This document shows positions 1-6,336 of a stretch of 12,366 nucleotides of DNA, piece by piece. The position numbers and the translations under genes are program-made. This DNA is from X23 sp050251575 (GTDB taxonomy: Bacteria; Bacillota; Clostridia; SK-Y3), in the NCBI GenBank assembly GCA_050251575.1, contig JBFWMP010000082.1, forward strand, positions 1 through 12,366, in the 5' to 3' direction. The first letter of the stretch is position 1; each line of letters opens with the position of its first letter. The notes beneath the pieces are model-generated. The model was given only the letters and a program-made list of their open reading frames with translations. It was not told where the DNA came from and did not search any database.

Positions 1-560
1 CCGATAACCAATCCATTTACTGTTAGTGAATACAGCATTACATTCATTCCTTCCGGTGCATAGGAACCAAAGAAAACTACTCCTGATAAAAAATGCATAA
101 AGAATCTTCCAAACCCGCCAATAATAGAGCCTACCGCCAGACTTCTCTTATATAACCCTGCCAGTCCCATTACACCAAAAGCTAGAGGATAATCCAAGAA
201 CAACTGCGCCCAATGGACAACATAGGGATCCTGAATGAGTTGGAGAAAACCATAGGCAGTACCGGCAATAATCCCTGCAACAGGACCGAAAACTACGGCA
301 AAGAAAAACATAGGCAGCATGCTTGCAGGAGTAACAGAGCCACCCTGCGGCCAATGATATAACCTAATATATGATAATACAAACGATAATGCCACACATA
401 ATCCGCCATAAACAATCATCCGGGTATTATCTCTCTGTATCTTTTTACTTCCTCTTAACAGAATAATAGCAACAGAGCCGATAATTAAAACACCCAAAAT
501 AGCAATAGTAATTAGTTTGAATTCTGCAAACTTTTCAAATACACTTAAAAGATATTGCAT
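1..560 (-). CDS. thiT: ThiT-like thiamine transporter S component, 3' end cut by window edge
   Basis: Membrane protein that would capture thiamine as the substrate-specific subunit of an ECF transporter, pairing with the shared EcfA/A'/T module encoded elsewhere. The 186 visible residues start at ATG 558-560, 8 nt after AAAGGAG (569-575). Family-like segments are GGSVTPASMLP (73-83), HWAQLFLDYPLAF (116-128), FFMHFLSGVVFF (153-164) with SYAPEG (166-171), and YSLTVNG (177-183); the last two resemble the thiamine-binding part of Lactococcus ThiT. There is an additional hydrophobic N-terminal helix at about residues 13-35, followed by a basic RGSKK turn. An acidic residue in FLDY matches the family's FLEY. 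The frame is still open at position 1, so the C-terminal end is missing. The gene lies 60 nt after the methyltransferase gene and appears to have its own promoter. No TPP riboswitch is visible before it. Family assignment is by remembered motifs, fairly sure. Confidence 0.85.
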   Translation of the reverse strand, partial: MQYLLSVFEKFAEFKLITIAILGVLIIGSVAIILLRGSKKIQRDNTRMIVYGGLCVALSFVLSYIRLYHWPQGGSVTPASMLPMFFFAVVFGPVAGIIAGTAYGFLQLIQDPYVVHWAQLFLDYPLAFGVMGLAGLYKRSLAVGSIIGGFGRFFMHFLSGVVFFGSYAPEGMNVMLYSLTVNGLVI

Positions 561-596
561 CTATCTCACTCCTTTATATTTTAAAATAATATCAGC

Positions 597-625
597 ATTA
601 TAGCATATACTCACTTTACTTTAAA
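597..625 (-). promoter_or_regulatory. Candidate promoter for thiT
   Basis: On the minus strand there is an extended -10, TGCTATAAT (hexamer at 597-602). It sits 17 nt from a weak -35, TTTAAA (620-625), which overlaps the TAA stop of the upstream methyltransferase gene. Transcription would start about 30 nt before the thiT ATG, leaving no room for a riboswitch. This is motif evidence only. Confidence 0.45.
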
Positions 626-1769
626 GTCTATCCAGCGCAGGATTAACATTCAACATTTTTAGCAGTTCCTTATACTCTTCTTTCGCTTTTTTATTTTCTT
701 GCTTAGTCTTAATTGCACGGATCATTAGGTTCTTTGGAGTCTCAAGCGGTGAAATATATTCAACAATCGAGACCTTATATCCCAACGATTCCAGCTTTAG
801 CGCACGAAGCCCGTCGGTCAGCAAATCTGCCATTCTAGCTTTTAATACACCATGTTTTATAATGGGATTAAAGGGTTGATAATCATATTGGCTGAGCAGC
901 TCCCTATGGCAGCATGGTACTGCAATAATTGCTCTTGCCTGCGCCCTGATTCCCATTGCTACGGCCATATCTGTTGCAGTATCACACGCATGCAGACTGA
1001 TTACAATATCAATTCTTTTATCGGATATGTAGTTTTCTATATTAGTCTGATGAAATTCCATGTTTGAATATCCCAAGTTTTTTGCCATCCGCTTAGAAGC
1101 CTCAATTACTGTCTCAGAATAATCAAGCCCAATAAAATGGCAAGACTTCTTAAGGACATTTTTTATATAAAAGTTCAGCACAAATGTAAGATAAGATTTT
1201 CCGCATCCACAGTCCAGCACTGTAATACTCTCATAACCAGAAAGTTCTTCGATCACACCCTGCATCAATTCGACAAAGTGGTCAATCTGATTATATTTTC
1301 TTATCATATCATTCTTCACTTTTCCGTCTTTCGAAAGGATTCCTATTTCTTTAAGCAAATCATTAGCTTGTCCTATCTTAATGATATATTCTCTGTTTCC
1401 GATATGGGATACTATTTGTTTATCCACTTCTTCTTTTATATCATCTTCATATTTTATCTTAACACCCTTTTGCGTAGCATCTATTATGATATTAGTCCCA
1501 CGCTCTTGATAATAGATATGTGCTTCATCGTACTTTTCCGCTTCATTCGATATTATCTGGGAAAGCTGTATCGTTATTATCTTCTGATTTTTCCCATTAT
1601 AACTCATGATAAGGCTATCAGTATCCTCCAGACTAATGCTTGCAGGAAATTCTTTTGTTCCTGATTTGAATTTTATAGAAATCTTCTTAAAGTATTCGCG
1701 ATTATCGGTAATACGCTGTTCTAATCCAGTTAAAAACATTTTAAGCTTTGCAATGTTTTGTTTATTCAT
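621..1769 (-). CDS. SAM-dependent methyltransferase, Methyltransf_32 (METTL25-like) type
   Basis: A 382-residue protein with a C-terminal class I methyltransferase domain. The SAM-binding motif I is VLDCGCGKSYL (184-194), followed by FIGLDYS (212-218) at the acidic strand-2 position. A SLHACDTATD stretch (258-267) and VPCCHREL (284-291) follow, and both are hallmarks of the Methyltransf_32/METTL25 group. The first 150 or so residues are not recognised and may bind the substrate, while the last 30 are lysine/glutamate-rich. I chose ATG 1767-1769 because GGAGG lies 9 nt upstream. The frame stays open for 20 more codons, but these are of AT-rich, non-protein-like composition and have no ribosome binding site. 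A second ATG at 1771-1773 is out of frame and stops after three codons. The substrate is unknown; RNA or protein methylation are both possible. The gene follows the hsp20 terminator and probably has its own promoter. Confidence 0.8.
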   Translation of the reverse strand: MNKQNIAKLKMFLTGLEQRITDNREYFKKISIKFKSGTKEFPASISLEDTDSLIMSYNGKNQKIITIQLSQIISNEAEKYDEAHIYYQERGTNIIIDATQKGVKIKYEDDIKEEVDKQIVSHIGNREYIIKIGQANDLLKEIGILSKDGKVKNDMIRKYNQIDHFVELMQGVIEELSGYESITVLDCGCGKSYLTFVLNFYIKNVLKKSCHFIGLDYSETVIEASKRMAKNLGYSNMEFHQTNIENYISDKRIDIVISLHACDTATDMAVAMGIRAQARAIIAVPCCHRELLSQYDYQPFNPIIKHGVLKARMADLLTDGLRALKLESLGYKVSIVEYISPLETPKNLMIRAIKTKQENKKAKEEYKELLKMLNVNPALDRL

Positions 1770-1818
1770 CCATGTACGCCTCCATATATCTGTAATAATA
1801 TAATAATATATAACAATT

Positions 1819-1848
1819 ATTATATACATAAATCAAGCAATAACTCAA
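1819..1848 (-). promoter_or_regulatory. Candidate promoter for the methyltransferase gene
   Basis: On the minus strand, TTGAGT (1843-1848) is separated by 18 nt from TATAAT (1819-1824), about 50 nt before the chosen ATG. The region is very AT-rich, so chance matches to TATAAT are common. The location between the hsp20 terminator and the gene supports it. Confidence 0.45.
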
Positions 1849-1892
1849 TATGACATACCTTAATCCTTATTATTAATATTTACAATCGGACG

Positions 1893-1926
1893 AAAAAATG
1901 CTGTACGAAGCTATCGTACAGCATTT
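1893..1926 (-). terminator. Intrinsic terminator after hsp20
   Basis: A perfect 13-bp stem (arms 1896-1908 and 1914-1926, AAATGCTGTACGA against its complement) closes a 5-nt loop. On the minus strand it runs straight into six T residues (1893-1898). It begins 10 nt after the hsp20 stop codon, so it should end that transcript and separate it from the methyltransferase gene. Confidence 0.9.
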
Positions 1927-1935
1927 GAAATATTC

Positions 1936-2370
1936 TTAGTTGATATTAATCTTATAACTATTTTTCTTGATTTCAGCACTCTTTGGCAATACTAATTTGA
2001 GAATACCATTATTAAATGTTGCTTTTACGTCTTCATTTCTTACACTTTCAACATAAAAACTTCTGCTGATTCTTCCCGTTCTTCTTTCTTTTCTGATGTA
2101 ATTTTCTTTTTCTTCATTGATCTCTTGATTGTGGTTTGCAGAAATTGTAAGATAATCATCCCTCAATTCAATCTCAATGAACTCCTTGCTTACTCCCGGA
2201 AGCTCTGCTTCAACAATGTACTCTTTTTCATTTTCTTTAATATCAGCTCTGATACCGGAAGCTGATGAAACAAAGAAATCATTGCTAAAAAAGCTATCCA
2301 TTACATCTTTGCCAAAGAAACTATTCATTAAATCTCCATGTCTTTTTTTAAAAGGTACCAAATCAAACAT
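1936..2370 (-). CDS. hsp20: Hsp20 / alpha-crystallin family small heat-shock protein
   Basis: An ATP-independent cytoplasmic chaperone that holds unfolding proteins for later refolding. Its 144 residues are normal for the bacterial family (Hsp18 class). The N-terminal 38 residues are Phe-rich and variable, including MNSFFGKD and DSFFSNDFF. The alpha-crystallin domain spans about 39-130 with AELPGV (55-60), ERRTGRISRSFYV (95-107) and the family signature NGILKLVLPK (121-130). The C-terminal tail carries an I-x-I anchor, INI (141-143), which docks neighbouring dimers in this family. The start at 2368-2370 has GGAGG at 2379-2384. The gene is a single transcription unit: its promoter contains a CtsR box and a strong terminator follows the stop. 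It therefore looks heat- or stress-induced. Confidence 0.95.
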   Translation of the reverse strand: MFDLVPFKKRHGDLMNSFFGKDVMDSFFSNDFFVSSASGIRADIKENEKEYIVEAELPGVSKEFIEIELRDDYLTISANHNQEINEEKENYIRKERRTGRISRSFYVESVRNEDVKATFNNGILKLVLPKSAEIKKNSYKININ

Positions 2371-2413
2371 ATTCTAAAGCCTCCTTATAAATTAATTTTT
2401 AACTTCTGATATT

Positions 2414-2442
2414 ATTATAAAACAAAGGTCAAAGAAAGTCAA
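2414..2442 (-). promoter_or_regulatory. Sigma-A promoter of hsp20
   Basis: On the minus strand, -35 TTGACT (2437-2442) and -10 TATAAT (2414-2419) are separated by exactly 17 nt, giving near-consensus spacing and hexamers. The -35 hexamer and most of the spacer are covered by the CtsR box. The mRNA leader would be about 40 nt. Confidence 0.8.
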
Positions 2443-2443
2443 A
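2427..2443 (+). promoter_or_regulatory. CtsR operator (heat-shock repressor box)
   Basis: GGTCAAAGAAAGTCAAA fits the CtsR consensus, a direct repeat of (A/G)GTCAAA separated by NAN, at every defined position. A third partial repeat, GTCAAAA, follows at 2444-2450. The box overlaps the -35 hexamer and the spacer of the hsp20 promoter, where a bound repressor would block RNA polymerase. CtsR is the class III heat-shock repressor of Firmicutes. No CIRCE inverted repeat (the HrcA operator) is visible. The ctsR gene itself is not in the window. Confidence 0.8.
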
Positions 2444-2450
2444 GTCAAAA

Positions 2451-2519
2451 TATATCGATTATTTTTGATTTTAAATCATATAATTCCGTTATAATTATTT
2501 ATATTCATTTTTCTGCTCG
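2451..2519. other. AT-rich contig end upstream of hsp20
   Basis: A short AT-rich stretch between the CtsR box and the assembly gap. I see no gene or convincing site in it. Confidence 0.5.
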
Positions 2520-2619
2520 NNNNNNNNNNNNNNNNNNNNNNNNNNNNNNNNNNNNNNNNNNNNNNNNNNNNNNNNNNNNNNNNNNNNNNNNNNNNNNNNN
2601 NNNNNNNNNNNNNNNNNNN
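2520..2619. other. Assembly gap of 100 N
   Basis: Exactly 100 consecutive N, the usual placeholder for a scaffold join of unknown length. It begins 4 nt beyond the purD stop. The true distance and content between purD and hsp20, including any further pur gene or terminator, cannot be read. Confidence 0.98.
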
Positions 2620-2623
2620 GCTT

Positions 2624-3883
2624 TTATTTAATTCCAATATCTTTTCTATAGTGTGCACCTCTAAAAGATATTTTTTGTACTCCTTCATAGGCAGTTTTTA
2701 TCGCTTCATTCAAGCTACTGCCAACAGCAGTTATTCCAAGTACCCGTCCGCCTGCTGTTATAATCTTTCCATCTGCTATTTTTGTTCCTGCATGGAATAC
2801 CGTCACTTCCGGCATATATTCTGCATCTCGTATTCCTTCAATCAGATATCCTGTCTGATATTTCTGAGGATAACCACCGGATGCCATAACTACACATACA
2901 GCCGCGTTATCTTCCCATTCTACATCTGAATCTGCCAGCTTTTCATCTATTACGGCATTAAATATATCTATCAAATCTGTCTTTAATCTTGGAAGCACTA
3001 CCTGCGTTTCAGGGTCACCAAACCTCGCATTATATTCCAATACTTTTGGACCGTCTTCTGTAAGAATAATACCAAAGTACAGTATCCCTTTGAATTTACG
3101 TCCTTCTTGATTCATTGCCTGCATTGTGGGCTTGAAGATATGTTCCATGCAATATGCAGCAAGCTCAGGAGTATAGATTCTACTCGGGGAGAATGTCCCC
3201 ATCCCACCTGTATTTAAACCTTGATCATAATCTAATGCCCTCTTATGATCCTGTGCACTTACCATAGGTACTACTGTTGTTCCGTCTACAAAAGATAGCA
3301 CAGATATCTCCTGCCCAACAAGAAATTCTTCAATTACGATTCTATTTCCGGCTTCCCCGAATGCTTTATCTTCCATAATCTCTTGCACAGCACTCACTGC
3401 TTCATCATAACTTTGTGCAATAATAACACCTTTCCCCAGTGCCAAACCTTCAGCTTTAACAACTATAGGATAAGATGTATTCTTCAAATATCCTATGGCT
3501 TCTTTGCTGTTTTCAAATACTTCATAAGCAGCTGTGGGTATAGCATATTTTTTCATGAGATCCTTTGAAAACACCTTGCTTCCCTCGATCATTGCAGCTG
3601 CCTTGTTAGGACCAAAAATCTTCAACCCCTCCGCCTCAAATGCATCTACAATTCCTCCTACTAAAGGATCATCAGGTCCAACTATGGTAAGCTCAACTTT
3701 ATTCTCTTTAGCAAAGGCTATTAGCTTTTTAAAATCCATCACATTTATATCAATACATTCTGCTATCCCTGCAATTCCACCATTACCGGGAGCACAGTAA
3801 ATCTTATCAACTTGCGGGCTTTGGCTGATTTTCCATACCAAGGTATGCTCTCTGCCACCACCACCGACTACAAGAACTTTCAT
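2624..3883 (-). CDS. purD: Phosphoribosylamine-glycine ligase (GAR synthetase)
   Basis: Joins 5-phosphoribosylamine (the PurF product) to glycine with ATP, giving GAR, the second step of de novo purine synthesis. The 419 residues show the full ATP-grasp layout. There is an N-terminal GGGGREH (7-13) and APGNGG (31-36), then the ATP lid and loop region around VVKAEGLALGKGV (141-153) and IEEFLVGQEIS (184-194). QDHKRALDYD (211-220) and NTGGMG (224-229) follow, then the metal-binding EYNARFGDPETQ (283-294). I placed the start at MKVLVVGG (ATG 3881-3883) because GGAGG (3890-3894) lies 6 nt upstream. The open frame extends 18 codons further, but that part translates the upstream heptad repeat and is not conserved-looking. 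It is the last readable gene of the operon, and the scaffold gap begins 4 nt past its stop. Operons of this type often continue with purL, which could be in the gap. Confidence 0.97.
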   Translation of the reverse strand: MKVLVVGGGGREHTLVWKISQSPQVDKIYCAPGNGGIAGIAECIDINVMDFKKLIAFAKENKVELTIVGPDDPLVGGIVDAFEAEGLKIFGPNKAAAMIEGSKVFSKDLMKKYAIPTAAYEVFENSKEAIGYLKNTSYPIVVKAEGLALGKGVIIAQSYDEAVSAVQEIMEDKAFGEAGNRIVIEEFLVGQEISVLSFVDGTTVVPMVSAQDHKRALDYDQGLNTGGMGTFSPSRIYTPELAAYCMEHIFKPTMQAMNQEGRKFKGILYFGIILTEDGPKVLEYNARFGDPETQVVLPRLKTDLIDIFNAVIDEKLADSDVEWEDNAAVCVVMASGGYPQKYQTGYLIEGIRDAEYMPEVTVFHAGTKIADGKIITAGGRVLGITAVGSSLNEAIKTAYEGVQKISFRGAHYRKDIGIK

Positions 3884-3898
3884 AATATACCTCCGTTT

Positions 3899-3962
3899 AA
3901 ATAGTGGGGAGTGGGGAGTAGGGAGAAAAATCCTCAATCCTACTTCTCACTTTCCACTATTT
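3899..3962. repeat. Fold-back pair of heptad arrays (GAGTGGG type)
   Basis: Arms 3899-3922 and 3939-3962 are inverted copies of a degenerate 7-nt array (units such as TAGTGGG and GAGTGGG), with a 16-nt loop. Of 24 positions, 20 pair by Watson-Crick rules. The other four are G-T, so a plus-strand RNA would pair throughout, whereas the minus-strand operon mRNA would have four A-C mismatches. The stem ends 5 nt from the purD ribosome binding site. Confidence 0.75.
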
Positions 3963-3974
3963 TAGTAACTACAA

Positions 3975-4012
3975 TATAAAATACAGACCGATGCATCGTC
4001 TGATATTTTATA
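3975..4012. repeat. Hairpin-forming inverted repeat in the purH-purD spacer
   Basis: The segment ATAAAATACAGACCGAT (3976-3992) is nearly the inverse of ATCGTCTGATATTTTAT (3995-4011), with single-base bulges and a GATGCATC centre. It could fold as a hairpin of about 16 bp. No clear U tract follows on either strand, so a terminator role is doubtful; mRNA processing or attenuation is possible. Confidence 0.55.
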
Positions 4013-4042
4013 ATTATCCTATAAGCTAATTTCCCGTAAATC

Positions 4043-4106
4043 GTGAACTGCGAACCATGAACTTCTATTTCTCTTCACTGTCCACTCCCCACCATCCACT
4101 ATCCTA
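4043..4106. repeat. Heptad arrays adjoining the purH stop
   Basis: Two 7-nt arrays. Units GTGAACT, GCGAACC and ATGAACT occupy 4043-4063. Units TTCACTG, TCCACTC, CCCACCA and TCCACTA occupy 4074-4101, ending 2 nt before the purH TAG (4104-4106). An 11-bp segment, CCACTCCCCAC (4082-4092), is the exact inverse of 3904-3914, so the whole 3899-4106 spacer has inverted ends. Confidence 0.7.
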
Positions 4107-5648
4107 ATGTTTAAAATGCCTCATCCCCGTAAACACCATTGCAATTCCATACTTATTACATGCATCAATAGACTTTTGATCATTGATAGATCCACCGGGC
4201 TGAATGATTGCAGTAATTCCTGCCGCAGCAGCTGCTTCTACACAATCTGGAAAAGGAAAATATGCATCAGACCCCATAACCGAACCCTTTGATTTATCAC
4301 CTGCATAGTTAATAGCTAAATTCGCTGCTGTGATTCTATTCGTTTGACCAGGCCCTATACCGACAGACATAGTATCCTTTGCAAGTGCAATGCCATTGGA
4401 TTTTGTATGTTTTACTACTTTCCAGGCAAAAATCAAATCGTTCATTTCCTTCTCAGTCGGTTTTCTTTCAGTTACATACTTAAGTTCATTCATATTCAAT
4501 AATTGATTGTCAATTTCCTGTACAAGCAAACCTCCGGCAACCTTTTTCATATCAAAGGTTCCTGTTGGATGTTTTGTTGAAATATCTTTAAGTTCCAATA
4601 CTCTTATGTTTTTCTTTTGCGTTAATATGCTTACCGCCTCTTCCGTATAGGAAGGGGCAATCACAATCTCAACAAAGATTTTATTGATTTCCTCAGCCGT
4701 TTTTGCATCAATTTCTCTATTTGCTGCAACGATACCTCCGAAAATAGATACCGGATCTGCTTCATAAGCTCTGATATAAGCATCATAGATATCATCTGCA
4801 CTTCCTACTCCGCACGGATTTGCGTGTTTTACAGCAACAACCGTAGGCTCTTCAAACTCCTTTAATAAGTCTAGTGCCCCGTTGGTATCATTAATATTAT
4901 TGTAAGACAACTCCTTACCATGCAGCTGCTTGGCAGATGTCAGGCATCCGATATTATGTCCTACTTCCTTATAAAATACCGCCTGTTGGTGAGGATTCTC
5001 ACCATACCGCATATCCTGTACTTTTTCAAAAGTTAATGATAATGCTTGCGGAAATACTTCTTCTCCAATCTGTTCTCTTAAGTATTTTGCAATCAAGGTA
5101 TCGTAGTGACTGGTATGTTCAAAAACCTTATATGCTAATTTAAACTTTGTCTTAAGAGATACCTTGTTCTTCTCTTTCAACTCATTTATCACTGTAGTAT
5201 AATCAGCTGGATCAACAATAACAGCAACATCCTGATAATTTTTAGCTGCCGCTCTGATCATAGTCGGACCACCAATATCGATATTTTCTATTGCCTCTTC
5301 CAACTCTACATCCTCTTTTAAAACTGTCTGCTTGAATGGATAGAGATTAATCGCAACGATATCTATCGTTTCAACATCCAACTCTTTGATTTGCTTCATA
5401 TGCTCGGGATTACTTCTCATAGCAAGAATACCTGCATGAATTTTAGGATGAAGCGTCTTAACTCTGCCATCCAAACATTCCGGAAAGTCTGTGATATCTG
5501 ATACATTGATTACTTTAATCCCGGCATCACTAATTGCTTTTGCAGTTCCTCCGGTAGAAATAATTTCATATTCTAATTGATTAAGTTCTTTTGCAAATTC
5601 AATCACTCCAATTTTATCAGATACACTAATTAACGCTCTCTTTGCCAT
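4104..5648 (-). CDS. purH: Bifunctional AICAR transformylase / IMP cyclohydrolase
   Basis: Performs the last two steps to IMP: formylation of AICAR with 10-formyl-THF, then ring closure of FAICAR. The 514 residues match the usual bacterial length of about 512. The N-terminal cyclohydrolase domain (about 1-200) has STGGTAK (31-37), GRVKTLHPKIH (61-71), INLYPF (100-105) and DIGGPTMIRAAAKN (124-137). The transformylase domain starts near RYGENPHQ (214-221) and includes QLHGKELSYNN (241-251). The catalytic Lys-His pair lies in VKHANPCG (K274, H275). FGGIVAANREID (303-314), GPGQTNR (432-438) and SDAYFPFPD (460-468) follow. It starts at ATG 5646-5648 behind GGGGAGG. The upstream gene purN ends 55 nt earlier, and a 197-nt repeat-filled spacer separates purH from the purD start region. 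Confidence 0.98.
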   Translation of the reverse strand: MAKRALISVSDKIGVIEFAKELNQLEYEIISTGGTAKAISDAGIKVINVSDITDFPECLDGRVKTLHPKIHAGILAMRSNPEHMKQIKELDVETIDIVAINLYPFKQTVLKEDVELEEAIENIDIGGPTMIRAAAKNYQDVAVIVDPADYTTVINELKEKNKVSLKTKFKLAYKVFEHTSHYDTLIAKYLREQIGEEVFPQALSLTFEKVQDMRYGENPHQQAVFYKEVGHNIGCLTSAKQLHGKELSYNNINDTNGALDLLKEFEEPTVVAVKHANPCGVGSADDIYDAYIRAYEADPVSIFGGIVAANREIDAKTAEEINKIFVEIVIAPSYTEEAVSILTQKKNIRVLELKDISTKHPTGTFDMKKVAGGLLVQEIDNQLLNMNELKYVTERKPTEKEMNDLIFAWKVVKHTKSNGIALAKDTMSVGIGPGQTNRITAANLAINYAGDKSKGSVMGSDAYFPFPDCVEAAAAAGITAIIQPGGSINDQKSIDACNKYGIAMVFTGMRHFKH

Positions 5649-5694
5649 TTATAATCCTCCCCTTCGTGTTAATATTAATAACAATAAAAGTTTT

Positions 5695-5719
5695 GCTCCG
5701 AGCTCAGAGCTCTGAACTA
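5695..5719 (-). repeat. Heptad array (GAGCTCG type) running into the purN 3' end
   Basis: On the minus strand the heptads TAGTTCA, GAGCTCT and GAGCTCG continue to GAGC. This is the same family as the copies at 8837 and 10128 but on the opposite strand. It overlaps the last codons and the TGA stop of purN (5704-5706). Confidence 0.75.
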
Positions 5720-6336
5720 ATCATTACTTTCCTGCCTTCAATCTTAACTCTTCCGTCACAAATAAGCCGAATCGCTTCCGGCAGTATCTGCCATTCCGCT
5801 TCTTCCATTACTCTTTTTTGAAGTGTTTCCGGTGTATCATCTTGTTTTACTTCTACGGCTTTTTGAAGAATGATCGCTCCTCCGTCGGTAATCTCATTAA
5901 CAAAATGAACTGTAGCTCCTGTTACTTTCACCCCATATTCCAATACTTTTTCATGCACCTTAAGTCCATAATAACTGTCTCCGCAAAAAGACGGTATCAA
6001 TGATGGGTGTACATTAATAATTCTATTCTGATATACGTTAATAAGCTTTTCACCAATAATAGAGAGAAATCCCGCCATAACGATGAGATCCACCTTATGA
6101 TTCTGCATATAGCTCAAAATAGCCTGGGCATATGCTTCTCTATTATCAAATCCTTTTTTAGGGATGACCGCAAAAGGAATATTATGCTTCTTTGCACGTT
6201 CAAGTGCATAGACTTCTTCTTTACTGGATACTACCGTTACAATACGACCATTTCTAATGATGCCCTTCCCAACCGCATCGATAACAGCTTGTAGGTTGGT
6301 TCCTCCGCCTGAGACGAGGACACCTATATTCAGCAT
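5704..6336 (-). CDS. purN: Phosphoribosylglycinamide formyltransferase (10-formyl-THF dependent)
   Basis: Transfers a formyl group from 10-formyl-THF to GAR, giving FGAR (third step). The 210 residues show SGGGTNLQA (9-17), the phosphate-binding loop for GAR. The catalytic triad matches the E. coli pattern: Asn108 and His110 in INVHPSLIP, and Asp151 in ITDGGAIILQ. The start ATG 6334-6336 overlaps the purM TGA by 7 nt (ATGCTGA) and has GAGGTGG upstream, so the two genes are probably translationally coupled. The last four residues (SSEL) and the stop are written by a GAGCTC-type heptad repeat, so the natural C-terminus seems to have been replaced or extended by repeat DNA without touching the catalytic core. 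Confidence 0.97.
   Translation of the reverse strand: MLNIGVLVSGGGTNLQAVIDAVGKGIIRNGRIVTVVSSKEEVYALERAKKHNIPFAVIPKKGFDNREAYAQAILSYMQNHKVDLIVMAGFLSIIGEKLINVYQNRIINVHPSLIPSFCGDSYYGLKVHEKVLEYGVKVTGATVHFVNEITDGGAIILQKAVEVKQDDTPETLQKRVMEEAEWQILPEAIRLICDGRVKIEGRKVMISSEL

Noticed and set aside
1137..1664. A 175-codon plus-strand open frame
   Set aside because: Antisense to the methyltransferase gene, with a Phe/Tyr/Ile-rich translation typical of AT-rich antisense reading and no supporting signals.
2476..2688. A 70-codon minus-strand open frame spanning the gap
   Set aside because: It exists only because the 100 N are read through; its ends are the purD 3' end in another frame and AT-rich contig sequence.
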